Assembly: GCA_002118135.1 (NCBI GenBank)
Contig: BDIU01000186.1
Coordinates: 62,001-126,000 of the forward strand
Length of the DNA: 64,000 nucleotides
Origin: Trebouxia sp. TZW2008
Lineage: Eukaryota; Chlorophyta; Trebouxiophyceae; Trebouxiales; Trebouxiaceae
Direction: 5' to 3'
Every line of letters starts with the position of its first letter. The first letter of the stretch is position 1. Under the pieces are notes generated by a model. That model ran no database searches and had not been told where the DNA came from. It was given only the letters and a program-made list of their open reading frames with translations. Positions 48,677 to 60,115 of this stretch are shown one piece after another. The position numbers and the translations under genes were made by a program.

Positions 48677-51600
48677 ATGAAGGTCGTTGCAGTCTTCCCA
48701 AAGGGTGGTGACGCTTCCAAGAACGACAAGTACGTCAACTGTGAGGAGAATGCTCTCGGACTGCGATCGTGGGCTGAGAAGAACAAGGCAGATTTGATCG
48801 TGACGTCCAGCAAAGATGGAAACGACTCAGGTCTGACTCTGTCACACCTTACAGTTCTGTCGGTAGCCTTTGCAAATTTAAGGCAGCACTGCATTGTCAT
48901 GTGACACTCACACGCAAGACATGTGTCATGCATGTGCATGGTACTTGCTGAGGTGCTATGTAGCTCCAAGCTCTGTGCTGCATTCCCTTCCTCTGGTCGT
49001 AACACGGCTAACAGGTGTAATGTATGCCTGGCAATGAGGTGATGTGTCAAATGACTAATATTAATGTAGAGTGCCTGTAATGAGCACATGATGTTAGTCA
49101 CAATTGCATGGAACAGCTGTGTAATGCAGAGTTGGAGAAACACATCAAGGATATGGAGATCCTGATCACAACACCCTTCCACCCAGCATACATGAGTAAG
49201 GAGAGGATTCAAAAGGCTGAGAAGCTAAAGCTCATCATGACAGCTGGTGTTGGATCTGACCACATTGATCTGCAGACAGCTGCTGACAAAGGCATGACTG
49301 TTGTGGAGGTCACAGGTGTGCTTTTGCATCACTGCATGACCGCATTGCTATGAACATTAATTGCAACGCATGCACACTGCACAGTCAGCAGTCACTGCAT
49401 AATAACAATAATCATAATAATCATAATCAATACATGTTCCAGCATATACTGCTAGGTATGTGTGGCATAAGTCCTATCTTGCCAGGCAGGCTTGTCTTGA
49501 GCGTCACGATATGGATGCCTGATGTTCAACTGTTGAAAGTCAGACAAAACAATGTCAGTCCAGATCTTCCTTGGGCGACCTGGAGGATTTGATCCCTTGA
49601 CTTGATCAAACAACATGATCTTAGGCAACCTAGTGTCTAGCATCCTGCAGACATGTCCATACCACCTAAGCCTCTTGCTCCTCATTTGGGAGTCAGTGGA
49701 ACAAGTTTGACACATTGACAGCATGGCTGCATTTGAAACACAGTCTCTCAAAGAAATGCCACAAATTCTTCATGATTGCTGGTGCTGGATGTAGCCACAT
49801 AGACCTGCAGTCATCTGCTCACAGAGGCATGACTGTTGTAGAGGTCACAGGTGTGCTGTTGCATGACTGCATGACCACATTGCACTGAACATCTGCTGCA
49901 ATGCAGTCAGCACTCGTTGTGTGCTGGCGGTTTTCACCTGCTGAAAATGCTAAGTATTCAGCGAGTGGACATAAAAAGTCTGGTCATCTCAGCTTGCATT
50001 GCTACACACTATTCATCCCAAGAAGCAAATTTTAAACAAGAAAGCGTATCCATAGCCCTGCTCGTGACCAGGTTGTGTCTAAAAACACCCCTTCTGACTG
50101 TATGTTATTAATGCATTGCAGGCAGCAATGTGACTGATGTGGCAGCAGATGAGGTAACAAGAATGTTGGTGCTGATCTGCAATTACCTGCCTGCTGGTCA
50201 TCAAATGGTGCCTGGCAACCTCACTTCTGACTGTACACTGTCACTGCATTGCAGGAAGCAATGTGACTAGTGTGTCAGATCATGCTGATGCTGATATGCA
50301 GCTTTCTGCGCACTCATAATGCAACACTGGTCACACTGTGTCCTACTGTATCATGTCATTGTCTTGCAGGAAGCAATGCGGCTAGAGCGCAGAAGATGAA
50401 ATAATGAGCAAATACCTGCCTGCCCGTGACCATACTATGTCCAGCAATCTCACTTCTGACTGTATGTTGTTGCTGGCCTACAGGAAGCAATGTGACCAGT
50501 GTTGCAAACGATGAGGTTATGAGGATCCTGGACCTGATTCGTAACTCTCTCCTGCACGTGATTAGATTGTGTCTGGCAATCTCACTACAAAAACTGACTG
50601 TGTAAATGACATGACCACATGACGTCACTGCATTGCAGGCAGCAATGTGACCAGTGTGGCAGAAGATGAGGTCATGAGAATATTGGTGCTGATTCGTAAC
50701 TATCTGCCTGCACGTGACCAGATTGTGTCTGGCAACTGGGACGTGCCGGCTGTGGCCGTCAACAGCTGGGACCTTATTGACAAAACCGTTGGCACAGTCG
50801 GTGGAGGCCGCATTGGCTACCATATGATGAAGCGCCTCAGGGTAAGCACAATGACCATGCACATCAACCAGCCACAATGACCAGCCGGCTTCTGCACGCA
50901 GACAGTGCTATGAATGTTGCTTGGCTTATAGTTTTGCACTCTGTGAAGACTGTCCTGTTGTTGTCATCGCATGGTTTTCCAGCAACACTGACAGGACATC
51001 GACTTTGCAGCATGAACATGACAGTTCTGTGCAACAGTAATGTGACACCCACTTTGCAGCATCAATGTAGCGCTTACTTCCCTGCACCAATTTGGCGCTC
51101 CCTTGTGGCTGCACAGATGGGAGGAGAATAGGCTGTACTATGTGCAGCATTTTCAATGTGACTTTGTCTTGCTGCATTCATGTAACTTGTCTTTGCAGCA
51201 TCACTGCAACATTTTTGGCAGCACCAACGGTTTGACGTATTTCCAGGGCTGAAGTGTAAAGAGGTTGCATACAACACGCCTGACGTGGACTAGGAGACTC
51301 TCAAAATTTCTTGCATCAATACAACTGTTTTGCTGCAGTTGATGAAACTTTTGCTTTATCACATGTTTATTTGCAAAAATAAATTTGCAAATGAGCCCCC
51401 CAACACGTCCTGAGCAGCTGATACGGACTACTGCAGGGCTGGGACGTGAAGAGGCTGTACTTTTGGCGGCACAACAAGCCTAATCATGCAATGCGCGTTT
51501 GCAACAGCAATGCAGCACTGCTTTGCAGCAGTCATATGCCATGTCCCTGCAGCATAAATGTGTTCACTTTTTCCAGGGCTTGGATGTGAAGAGGTTATAC

Positions 51601-54476
51601 ATGAACAGGCACAACAAGCTGGACATTTATTTGCTGCAGTAATATTACTGCTTTGCAGAAATCTAATCTTTTCCCTGTATCTAGGGATGGGACGTGAAGA
51701 GGCTGTACTTTGGACGTCGCAACAAGCCTGACATGGACAAGGAGGGAGTGGAGCTGGTGAAGGACCTAGACGAGTTCTTGAAGCAGTGTGATGTAGTCAG
51801 CATCAACGTGCCCCTGTCAGACAAGACCAAGTAAGAGAACTCCTGTCATTGTATGCAAGTAGTTTGATGGCATTGTGAATGCACTCAAGTTCCTGAAGCA
51901 ATGTGGCGTGTTTGGCATCAATGCACCACTGTCAGACAAGTAAGACATGCCGTGGTACTGCACATGAGATCTGTTGAAGCAGTGTGATAAACCTTTAAAA
52001 GGTCTGGACAAGTCCCTGAAGCAGTGTGATGTAGTCAGCATCAATGTGCCCTTGTAAGACAGGACCAAGTAGGACAACACCTGCTATAGCATATGATGTT
52101 TTTCTGTAGCATTGTGACAGACTCGCATTTTGATGTAGCAGTAATGTGATGCATGTGCATTGTGGTGCACCTGTGAAAGACTTGGGCGAGGTTCTGAAGC
52201 AGTGTGATGTGGTCAGCATCAATGTGCCCTTGTCAGACAAGCCCAAGCGAGTTACGCTTTGCACTTGCATGAGTCTGAATTGTGGAAACTTGCTCATGCA
52301 GCGTGAAGTCTTCATGGTGTGGGTCAAGATTTCTGGTAACACCGCTCTCATGCGTATGGTTTGCGTCTGTGACATGCAAACCTGTTTGCTTGACAGATGG
52401 AAGGAGCCCTGCAGCACGACAACTTCTGGAGTAGATGGCGATAGTGGCATTTGGTCTGGTGCAGGGGCATGTTCTCCAAGGAGACCATAGGCAAGATGAA
52501 GAAGGGCGCTTACCTGGTCAACAATGCTAGGGGCGCCATTGTGGACCGTGAGGCTATTGTGGAAGCCTGCAAGAGCGGTCAATTGGGAGGTGCGCATCAC
52601 TCTCATTATTGTACCATGCTTTAGCTTGCCTGCTGCATTTCACAACCCTGTTGGGTGCATCCAGAAGCAGTGCAAACTGTCTTTTCCAAGGCTGCTGGTG
52701 AAGCCTGCAATAGTGATCAGTTGGAAGGAATCAGTGATCAGCTGTATCACTTCTCTCTGTTTCTCAGGCAAACTTCCAGAGACCAAGTTTGTATGGTGCT
52801 AGCATGCTGTGTCAGAGCTCTGCTAGATGCAGGCAGAAGCAGTGCATTGCCTGCAGATTGCCCGATTGTGAAACTCTGCAAGAGCCGTCAATTGGCGAGC
52901 GCGCACTCTTGATGACCCAATCTTACATGCTTGCTTTGTCAAGCTCAATACTCTGCCAGATGCGTGAAGCATCAATTGACTGCAAGGTGGTCCTGACAAA
53001 TGCATCCTGTTCAGTTCCAGCACTGCCACATGTGACTGTCAGCCATTCCATTCCATGCATCTTTCAAGTCTTTGCATGCTGCAGATAAGCAGTGGTACTG
53101 TATTGTTGCTCTACACCTATTTGAGAGCACTCTTTACTCACAAGCAGTTGCAGTCTGCGTAAGGCTGGCAGCACAGCCTATGTATGTCTCCACACAAGCA
53201 AAATGATAGTCGTACAAAGCAGCACTCTCAGGCTGCCTCTTTAGACAGAGGCACCCTTTATAATGCCTAATGGCGTAGACTTTCCTGTGTTCTAGTTGTA
53301 CGTGCTTTAGCCAGTCAGCAAGGCTGGGTTGAAAGCGCTTACTTGGCTTGTACAGGTTACAGTGGCGATGTGTGGGATGAGCAGCCTCCCTCTAAGGATC
53401 ACCCCTGGAAGAAGATGCCCAACCAGGCCATGACCCCCCACACTTCTGGCACCACCCTCGATGCTCAGGTAAGCCTTCAACAGAAGTGCTGCAACTCATG
53501 GTTCTTTGATGACATTGCACACCTCTGGTTGTCTTATGTCATTCTCAGTCACTACCCACTGGTGACATGTTTCAATCAGGCCATGATCCCCAGACTGGCA
53601 CTGCACTTAATGCTCTGGTAAGCGCATTGCTTGATGTCTCGTAGCTGACTGTTCACCAGTCACATGACATCCTTCAATGTTTCCAGCAAGAAGCAACCAA
53701 ACATTGAAGGGAACACAAAAACATCTTTGCCGCGAGATGGCATAACAGGAGTACATGAAATAGCATTTGTGCCACTGTACAGCCACTACGCTTGATCAGC
53801 GGTACCATCAAATTTCTCAGTCCACTCAGGTGCTACATGTTGCTGTTTGAGTCGCTATGCACAAGCTTGCATCTGCAATTGAGGATGCTGTCTATTGACT
53901 ATTGGCACAGGCTGCTGAGTATGCTTATGGCATAGTGTTGTTGCAAGAGCTACTTCTTGCAAAGCTTAGCATTGTTCAGCTGCCCTCACTACTGCACAAC
54001 CGGTTCCCAGTTGTGCTCGGCTTGTATTGACTCTGCAGCATTTTCTATTTTGCAGGCACAATCCTAAGCTTTGGTGATCTGCTGGGTGCAGAAACTGTTA
54101 CACAGCTTGCAATACACATTAGCCATTGCACCAGCAGAGGTTTGTTTGGACTGTGAGGTTTGTGTTTTTGAGTGTAGGTGCGGTTTCAGAAGGGCATTCA
54201 TCCAATGCTGGACCAGTGAGTCACATGTGTCAAGACTTGTGTCGGCTGAGAAGACAATAACATGACTGACTGACTGACTGACTGACTGACTGACTGGCTG
54301 ACTGACTGACTGACTGACTGACTGACTGACTGACTGACTGAGATGCATGTTTGCTTGTGCAGGTGCGGTATCAGAAGGGCATCCAGACAATGCTGGACCA
54401 GTGGATCAACCAGAAGCCATTTGAGGAGGACAACTACATTGTCAGGGAGGGCAAGCTGGCCGGCCAGTACTCATAG
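48677..54476 (+). CDS. FDH: NAD(P)-dependent formate dehydrogenase
   Basis: Seven phase-consistent exons: 48677-48830, 49130-49315, 50639-50841, 51685-51830, 52465-52589, 53356-53468, 54363-54476 (346 residues, the size of a mature plant enzyme). It oxidises formate to CO2 with reduction of a nicotinamide cofactor; plant enzymes are mitochondrial. Seen: TPFHPAYMS and [21 protein letters not shown] with the substrate Asn, the Rossmann motif [15 protein letters not shown] with the catalytic Arg, [14 protein letters not shown] with the catalytic Gln, and MTPHTSGTT with the catalytic His. The residue after beta-strand 2 that is Asp in NAD enzymes is Gly here (LYFGRRN). The start is the Met at the family's usual mature N-terminus. 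An in-frame Met at 48584 or a spliced transit-peptide exon is possible. Confidence 0.92.
49452..49751 (-). mobile_element. LINE (non-LTR retrotransposon) fragment
   Basis: The reverse strand encodes about 100 residues with [14 protein letters not shown], then LFDQVKG and [11 protein letters not shown]. These match the characteristic C-terminal segment of LINE ORF2 proteins (RLRWxGHVxRM, then a GRPxxxW motif). It lies in intron 2 of the formate dehydrogenase gene. No reverse transcriptase or endonuclease domain remains, so it is a dead 5'-truncated insertion. Confidence 0.75.
49770..54220 (+). repeat. Decayed exon-edge copies inside the formate dehydrogenase gene
   Basis: 3'-edge copies downstream: 49770-49860 (exon 2), 51885-51942, 52010-52072 and 52180-52250 (exon 4, each reading FLKQC or SLKQC then VSINVPL-like), 52690-52745 and 52855-52900 (exon 5), 53575-53622 (exon 6). 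5'-edge copies upstream: 50119-50200, 50250-50300, 50368-50430 and 50482-50570 (exon 3, four copies of the GCAGGCAGCAATG junction), 51245-51300, 51435-51485 and 51575-51630 (exon 4), 54172-54220 (exon 7). Assignments were made by eye. Confidence 0.85.
53235..53252. repeat. Hairpin-bearing dispersed repeat, copy 2
   Basis: The inverted counterpart of 39272-39289, with similarity continuing to a shared CGTAGACTTTC-like block. It lies in the fifth intron of formate dehydrogenase. Confidence 0.6.
54263..54341. repeat. (ACTG)n microsatellite, about 19 units
   Basis: One interruption (GGCTG at about 54296). It lies between the decayed 5'-edge copy and the intact last exon of formate dehydrogenase. 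Confidence 0.95.
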
Positions 54477-55352
54477 GCGCTTCAATTGAGACTCAACAGT
54501 TGGTTGGACGCAGTAACTCGCGGTGTTTGTGCACGCTGAGGCACTGCATTTAGGCACATAGAAGCCAAATTTCTTTATTTGATTAACTCACTCATCAGTA
54601 TTGGTTTGTGGGGTGAGATGTTGGCAGAGTGGATCTCATTGGCAAACTTGAATGCGTTTGCTTATTCAGTATTCATCTGAGATACTCATTTTGTGTGAGA
54701 TTAACCGTTGTGAACCCGTGGCAGTCTTTGTGCAGCACAAAGCAATTGCAAGCTGCCGCATTGAAAGCAACATCCAAATGCATTGACCAGCAATTCTGCA
54801 TGATCAGGCTGCTGCTGTGTTGCATATCTGGACAAGAGTCAAATCTTATGCAAAACCATCATTGATATACTTTGTAAATGGTTGACATTTCTGATTCTCA
54901 GCAGATCATGCCACAACCTGCAGGTCTGCTGTGTTGCCCAATTTCAGGAAATGACTCCGTGGCATGTGGCAGGTTCATGGCTATACTGAACGAGCTTAAT
55001 TCAAGGTTCAAAGCTTCTCCTTAAGGCTATGTCTGTAGCTTACAATGGTAGGTTCTGTGAAAAGAGAGTGTAGAACCTGTAGCCGCCTTCTATCCTGGCA
55101 GCAGTGCTCCTAGACTGGAAACCAGACTGAGCTGCAGCAAAGCAAAGCCCTGGCCATCTCTCACGATACGCGCATTAGTCAAGGCTCACATCACAGGGGC
55201 CCCCGTGACGGGGTATCAAGGTCACAAAATCCTCTGAAAACCTGTGCCATTCCAACTGCAAGCTAACATTGCTCCTGTTGGGGTTACTGCGCCAGTTGAG
55301 CTTCCTTACATTCTTCTGATTCGTCACGTCTTTGCGCTGCAGCGTTGCAAAC
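54477..55352. other. Intergenic region
   Basis: This lies between formate dehydrogenase and peroxiredoxin, both on the plus strand. I see no gene. TGTAA occurs at about 54870 and could be the formate dehydrogenase polyadenylation signal. The peroxiredoxin promoter is presumably here. Confidence 0.45.
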
Positions 55353-58300
55353 ATGGGTTGTAACGTTAAATCTGGCAGCGAGACATACGCAAAGCTGGTA
55401 CGGTGTCAGTTGCAGAGCTGCTTGTTGTTGATGTTCGGCAAGCGACTGCGGAATTTCGCGTGTGCTAACCAGCGCGTATTGCTCGCAGTACCCAGAGTTC
55501 TCCAGCGATGGCGTGTTGCGTCTGGGCAACCTCGTGCCCGACTTCTCCGCAGACACTACTCAAGGCCCTATGAAGAGCTTTCACGAGTGGATAGAAGGCA
55601 GCTGGGCCATTTTGTTCTCACATCCTGCTGACTTCACCGTACGCTTCTATTACCTTGTTTTCGTCTATCGCAGCGGCTGTTGCAAGGGGATTGTTATTGC
55701 TGTCAGTCCGTCTGATCGATCGGCCAAATCGTACGAGACCAGGCTTAAGGTCACTGCGTGCTCAACGTCGTTGCTGCCTGCAGCCTGTGTGCACAACGGA
55801 GATCGGGCGGCTGGCTCTGAAGTACAAGGACTTGCAGAAGAAGGGCGTCAAGCTGGCTACGCTGTCTGCCGACCCGGTAAGCATGCCACCTCGCACCCCT
55901 CTGCCTGTGCACCTTGAGCCTTGACAGCAGTCAGCTTGGCAATTTTTGACAGATGCGGCCTTCTTGGCTACTGTCAAGTAGTCTGTGCACCTCAACTGCA
56001 CCAAGACACTCAGCAAGATGTTGATCATACCTCGCAGGTGGAGAGTCATACTAAGTGGTTGGAAGACGTGGTTGCACACTGTGAGAACAATGTGACAATC
56101 GACTTCCCCATCATTGCTGACCCTACACGGGAAATCTCTGTCAAGTGAGTATTGACAAGGTTACCAGCCCTGAATGTGATGTGCTTGTTGTGAGCAAAGG
56201 CTAGTGTCTTTATGGTCAGGCTGGTCTTGCATGCTGTTCATGTCTGCATGTTGATGCAGCAAACCTGCTGCACACTGAATTGCATAAGAGAGGTACAGCA
56301 CTTGGAGCTGTCAACTGGGGTCAAACTTGTAAACACAGTGATTGCCACGGTAAAGTGCATTGCAGAAACATAGCATACTGCACTGCCTAAAAGATCCAAC
56401 CAATGTTCAGTCTCATTGCCTGAAAGCATAGCTTCCTCAGGTGTAGAATTGTACTCATAGGTATGGCATGCTGGATCCTGGCAACTTGGACATGGACAAT
56501 CTGCCCCTGACAATCAGAGCAGTCTTCATCATCGGCCCGGACAAGAAGCTGAAGCTGTCTTTGAACTACCCAGCATCTGTGGGACGCAACATGGATGAGA
56601 TTGTGCGATGCGTGGACGCACTGCAGCTGTCTGCCAAGCACTCAGTGGTACGTTTCCTTTCCCTGTCATGCACAATCCAGCCTGCTGCCTCATTGCATCA
56701 TTCATTCATTTATTCAAAATGCATGCTAGACAGGCTCAGCAGCCCGAGCTAGGTGCATTCAGCACTACTGCATGCTGCAAACATATGATTTATCCCCTGA
56801 CAATCAGAGCAGTCTTCATGATTGGCCCAGACAAGAAGCTGAAGCTGTCACTGAACCATTAATCGCCTGTGGGCCGCAACATGGACGAGATTGTGCGATG
56901 GGTGGTTGTACTGCAGCTGTCTGCAAAGCACTCTGTGGTGCAACATGTTTTCGTCAATACACTCTGCTGGAACAGTGGCTTGCTGCAAACATACCTTCTG
57001 TACTGACTGATGACAGCTTTGCCTGCCTAGTGGCAGTATCACGGAGATAAGATTGTGCAATGCATGGATGTACTGCAGCTGTCTGCAAAGCACCCAGTGG
57101 TATCGTTCTGATGGCCTGCATGCCCTCTCAGCCTGCTGCCTGCTGCAAACACAGTCAGAGCTGTTGCAGGAGCAATGACAGTATCCTTGAACGCTGCTTT
57201 TGTCTGCTTTGTCGTCATAGAACCTAGTCAGGTCCATGGGCTGACTGACAGAAAGCTTCTGCTGTCTGCTGACAAGGGCAGCAGCAGCAGCATGCAGCAT
57301 CAGTGACAATCAGTAGCCGACGCTAGGGTTGAAAGGGTGGTAGTGCAGAGTTGCTGGCGCTGCAATGCTGTGCATTCCACCCGAGCAGCTAGGTTTGCAC
57401 ATGATCAAACTGGTTGGAGACAGTTGACTGCTTCTGTATGTACCTAGTTGGGCCTGCTGAGCCTGCCTAGCCCACATTCATAAGGAATGAAACGAAGTGA
57501 GCTTGGCTTGAATTCTTGGCAAGCCGGCAGGCACAGCTAGGTTCATGTCGAGCAGCAGTCAAGAAACTGATCCATCTGACATCACTCTCAAGTTTGACAG
57601 TTGCACAGAATGGCAAGTCAGCATCTTTCTCAGTGGGTATTTCACTTGATAACCCCCCACCCCCCCCCCCCCCGCCCNNACCCCCCCCCCCCCCCCCCGG
57701 CAGTGCCTCCAGCATGGACTGCTGTCAGGCTTATGCAGATGTTGACAGTATGTGGGTATACAAGGCTTGCAGCCTATTGTTGATGAGGTCTGTTGCAATC
57801 AAGCTGGTGCCTGGTGTGCAGGCAACACCCGCAAACTGGCCATACAACCATGACAGCATTGGTAAGAAGGGCTGGGCTTTTTTGCTGCCCACAGTGACCC
57901 CAGAAGATGCCAAGCTTCACTTCCCTGACCACCACTCTTGCAAGGTAACCTTCCCTTGTTTGAACATATCTGAGCACTTACATACATATTTGCATGCATG
58001 ACCACCACTCTTGCAAGGCAACTTTTGCTTGTTTGGACATTGCTGGAGCATTTACATACAAACTTGCATGTATGACCACCACTCTTGCAAGGGAACCTTC
58101 CCTTGTTTGGACATTTCTGGAGCACTTGTACACATGTTTGCATGCATGACCACCACCCCTGCAAGGTAAACCCCTTGACTGCTTGGTTCTGGAGCAAATG
58201 ATTCCGTGTCTACATGCATGACCATCGCTCCTGCAGGGTAAATGATTTCTCATACCCCACCTTGACTGTAACGTTGAGCAAACGATTCCATGTCTGCATG

Positions 58301-59004
58301 CATGGGGATCAATTGCAGTAACTCTATGCTACACAAGTGGACAACACTCTGCAAGTGGAATGTGCAAGTAGTGTGTCAGCAACATGCTGGCATCCACAGC
58401 ACACCATTTGTAATCTACATCATACAAAGCGTGCATGCTAGACAGATCTTTGTCTGAGCATAGCTTTCACAAATTGTGTGGTCAGCATTGCTGTGCAAGC
58501 TGTGACGCACCTTCTTGCCACAAGCTGCTTGTGAGCTTAATGCTCTAGGACTGTCCACCACACGCCAAAACCCGTCTGATCTGCATTGGGGCGAAAGCTT
58601 GGGCACAAAATTGTCTGCAGGCACTGACGATCACGGAAGTTGTGCACATGCAAACAATTGCAGTACTCATGTATACCCGCCTGATTGGGACAAGGCTTTC
58701 TGTCAATATCCTTAGGGAGGGCAAAAGCTTTTGCATGGCCACTGATCCATTCACTCTGAAGCTACGATTCAGGCTCAATTCTTCTGCTGTCTGCTCACCT
58801 ACATCAACTCAAGTGGTTTGAGTCAGCAAAGGATTTGATCTGGTGGGAGACAGTTGATTGCTCCAGTAAACCCCTAGCTGGGCCTGCTGAGCCTGTCTAG
58901 CATGCTTTTTGCATGAAATGAATGGATGTCTGCAACTGCAGGTTCCAAGCGGTGTAGACTACTTGCGTCTGACTGACGTTTCCAAGCTGAACCTCAATGC
59001 CTGA
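55353..59004 (+). CDS. 1-Cys peroxiredoxin (Prx6 type)
   Basis: Seven phase-consistent exons: 55353-55397, 55489-55638, 55784-55876, 56038-56144, 56461-56647, 57822-57944, 58942-59004 (255 residues). The enzyme reduces peroxides through a single catalytic Cys, here Cys68 in [15 protein letters not shown]. Also visible are [16 protein letters not shown], with the conserved Arg region, [33 protein letters not shown], and the Prx6-type C-terminal domain starting ATPANWPYN. There is no second resolving Cys in the usual position. It is about 35 residues longer at the N-terminus than typical members (about 220 residues); that extension is not an obvious targeting peptide. The start is the only Met in frame through exon 1. 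A TGTAA at 59034-59038, 30 bases past the stop, is a good algal polyadenylation signal. Confidence 0.93.
56698..56765 (-). mobile_element. Dispersed short repeat (SINE-like), partial copy
   Basis: On the minus strand it reads CACCTAGCTCGGGCTGCTGA, then CCTGTCTAGCATGC, then an ATGAATGAATG tail. It shares core and tail with the copies at 14133-14235, 57395-57490 and 58820-58925. Confidence 0.55.
57395..57490 (+). mobile_element. Dispersed short repeat (SINE-like), full copy
   Basis: Core reads TGGTTGGAGACAGTTGACTG, then TACCTAGTTGGGCCTGCTGA, then GCCTGCCTAGCCCA, with an AATGAA tail. It matches the copy at 14133-14235 on the opposite strand over about 90 bases. It lies in a peroxiredoxin intron. 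Confidence 0.65.
57652..57699. repeat. Poly-C run with two unresolved bases
   Basis: A C homopolymer with a G and two N at 57678-57679. It lies in a peroxiredoxin intron. Its true length is unknown. Confidence 0.9.
58820..58925 (+). mobile_element. Dispersed short repeat (SINE-like), full copy
   Basis: Core reads GGGAGACAGTTGATTGCTCC, then CTAGCTGGGCCTGCTGAGCC, then TGTCTAGCATGC, ending in ATGAAATGAATG. It lies in the last intron of the peroxiredoxin gene. Confidence 0.65.
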
Positions 59005-60115
59005 TCCTGGCGCTTCTGGAAGCAATCTTCGAGTGTAACATACGCATTACAGACCAAAGGCCTCATGGTTTCATCAGAGTTGCTTCGTGTTCCCATGCTA
59101 GACTACATTGTATGTTCTGCTTGCTTCAGAGCTCTCTGGCATCACGGCAGGTGTCGCCGATGTACAATATGTTTGCATGCAGCACGCATCTTGACCGATC
59201 TAGTTTCCAGCCTGCATTCTGTCTACAAACGCGTAGTCGAGCTGCTTTGCTGCTGTGCCATGTCCAATGCTTCGCGTAATTTTAACATAATTATTGCAAG
59301 ATGAACATAACTATTGCAAGATGCATGACAAGAAATAATCGAAGATTTGTCGACCACCAAGTCTTGTAACAACAATTTGATTACCTTGTAAATCTTATGT
59401 GCTCGCTTCGACAGGTGTTACAAACAGGAGATGCAAATGCGTGCAGATGCAAGCTATAGAATAGCCAATCACAGCCTAGGTCATGCATGCATATGCATTT
59501 GCCAATGAATATTAGTCCAAGTGCCTCACGTAGCAGTCGAGCAGTCTTGGTGCCAGACGCATGACAACCGTTGAACTGCGCATGCTGCCCATTTTGGTGT
59601 ATCGGCGCATGACATGGTTCGGGATGAAACCTGACATCAGCTCTTGGCTGAGAAATGCATGGCACGGTTGGTCACCTTACGCCTATGCACATCTGCGAGG
59701 ATGGGCCATGAAGCAATGCTTTGCCGATGAGCAGTAATGCATCGGGCAGAGGGGCCAAGGGAATTGCATAAGCGAGGAGGCGCGAGTAAGCCACAGCAGC
59801 TGCAACGGCAGTCAAAAAATGATCGCAGGACCGACAATAACGCCAGCTGGCAGGAGGCTAAGGTAAGTTGTACCGTAATTACCAGCGGCGGCACCGTCAC
59901 ACATCCTTAGTTTGACGCCCATGACATCATGGTTTACATACGGAAATGGCTTGAAGGAAGAGTTAACTTTGGCCCATCTTCCGGCAAGTTGCGACTATCG
60001 AACGCTTGAGCTCGCTCTCGCATTTCGTTTGTCTCGAAACAGCATTGCACACAACCAGAGCCAGTGAATCTGCAGTTCTTGTGGCTTGGACTCGCTGCGA
60101 TCTGCTGCATTCCCG
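59005..60115. other. Intergenic region
   Basis: This lies between peroxiredoxin and the kinase-like gene. I see no gene with recognisable domains on either strand. TGTAA at 59034-59038 probably ends the peroxiredoxin transcript. Confidence 0.45.

Larger units (their letters stand above)
56795..58240 (+). repeat. Decayed exon-edge copies inside the peroxiredoxin gene
   Basis: 56795-56950 repeats the last 155 bases of exon 5 with a premature stop (TAA after LSLNH). 57030-57105 repeats its last 75 bases. About 57990-58240 holds four tandem units of 65 to 80 bases, each starting ATGACCACCACTCTTGCAAG or a close variant and derived from the 3' edge of exon 6 plus the start of its intron. All lie downstream of the intact exon. 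Confidence 0.9.
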
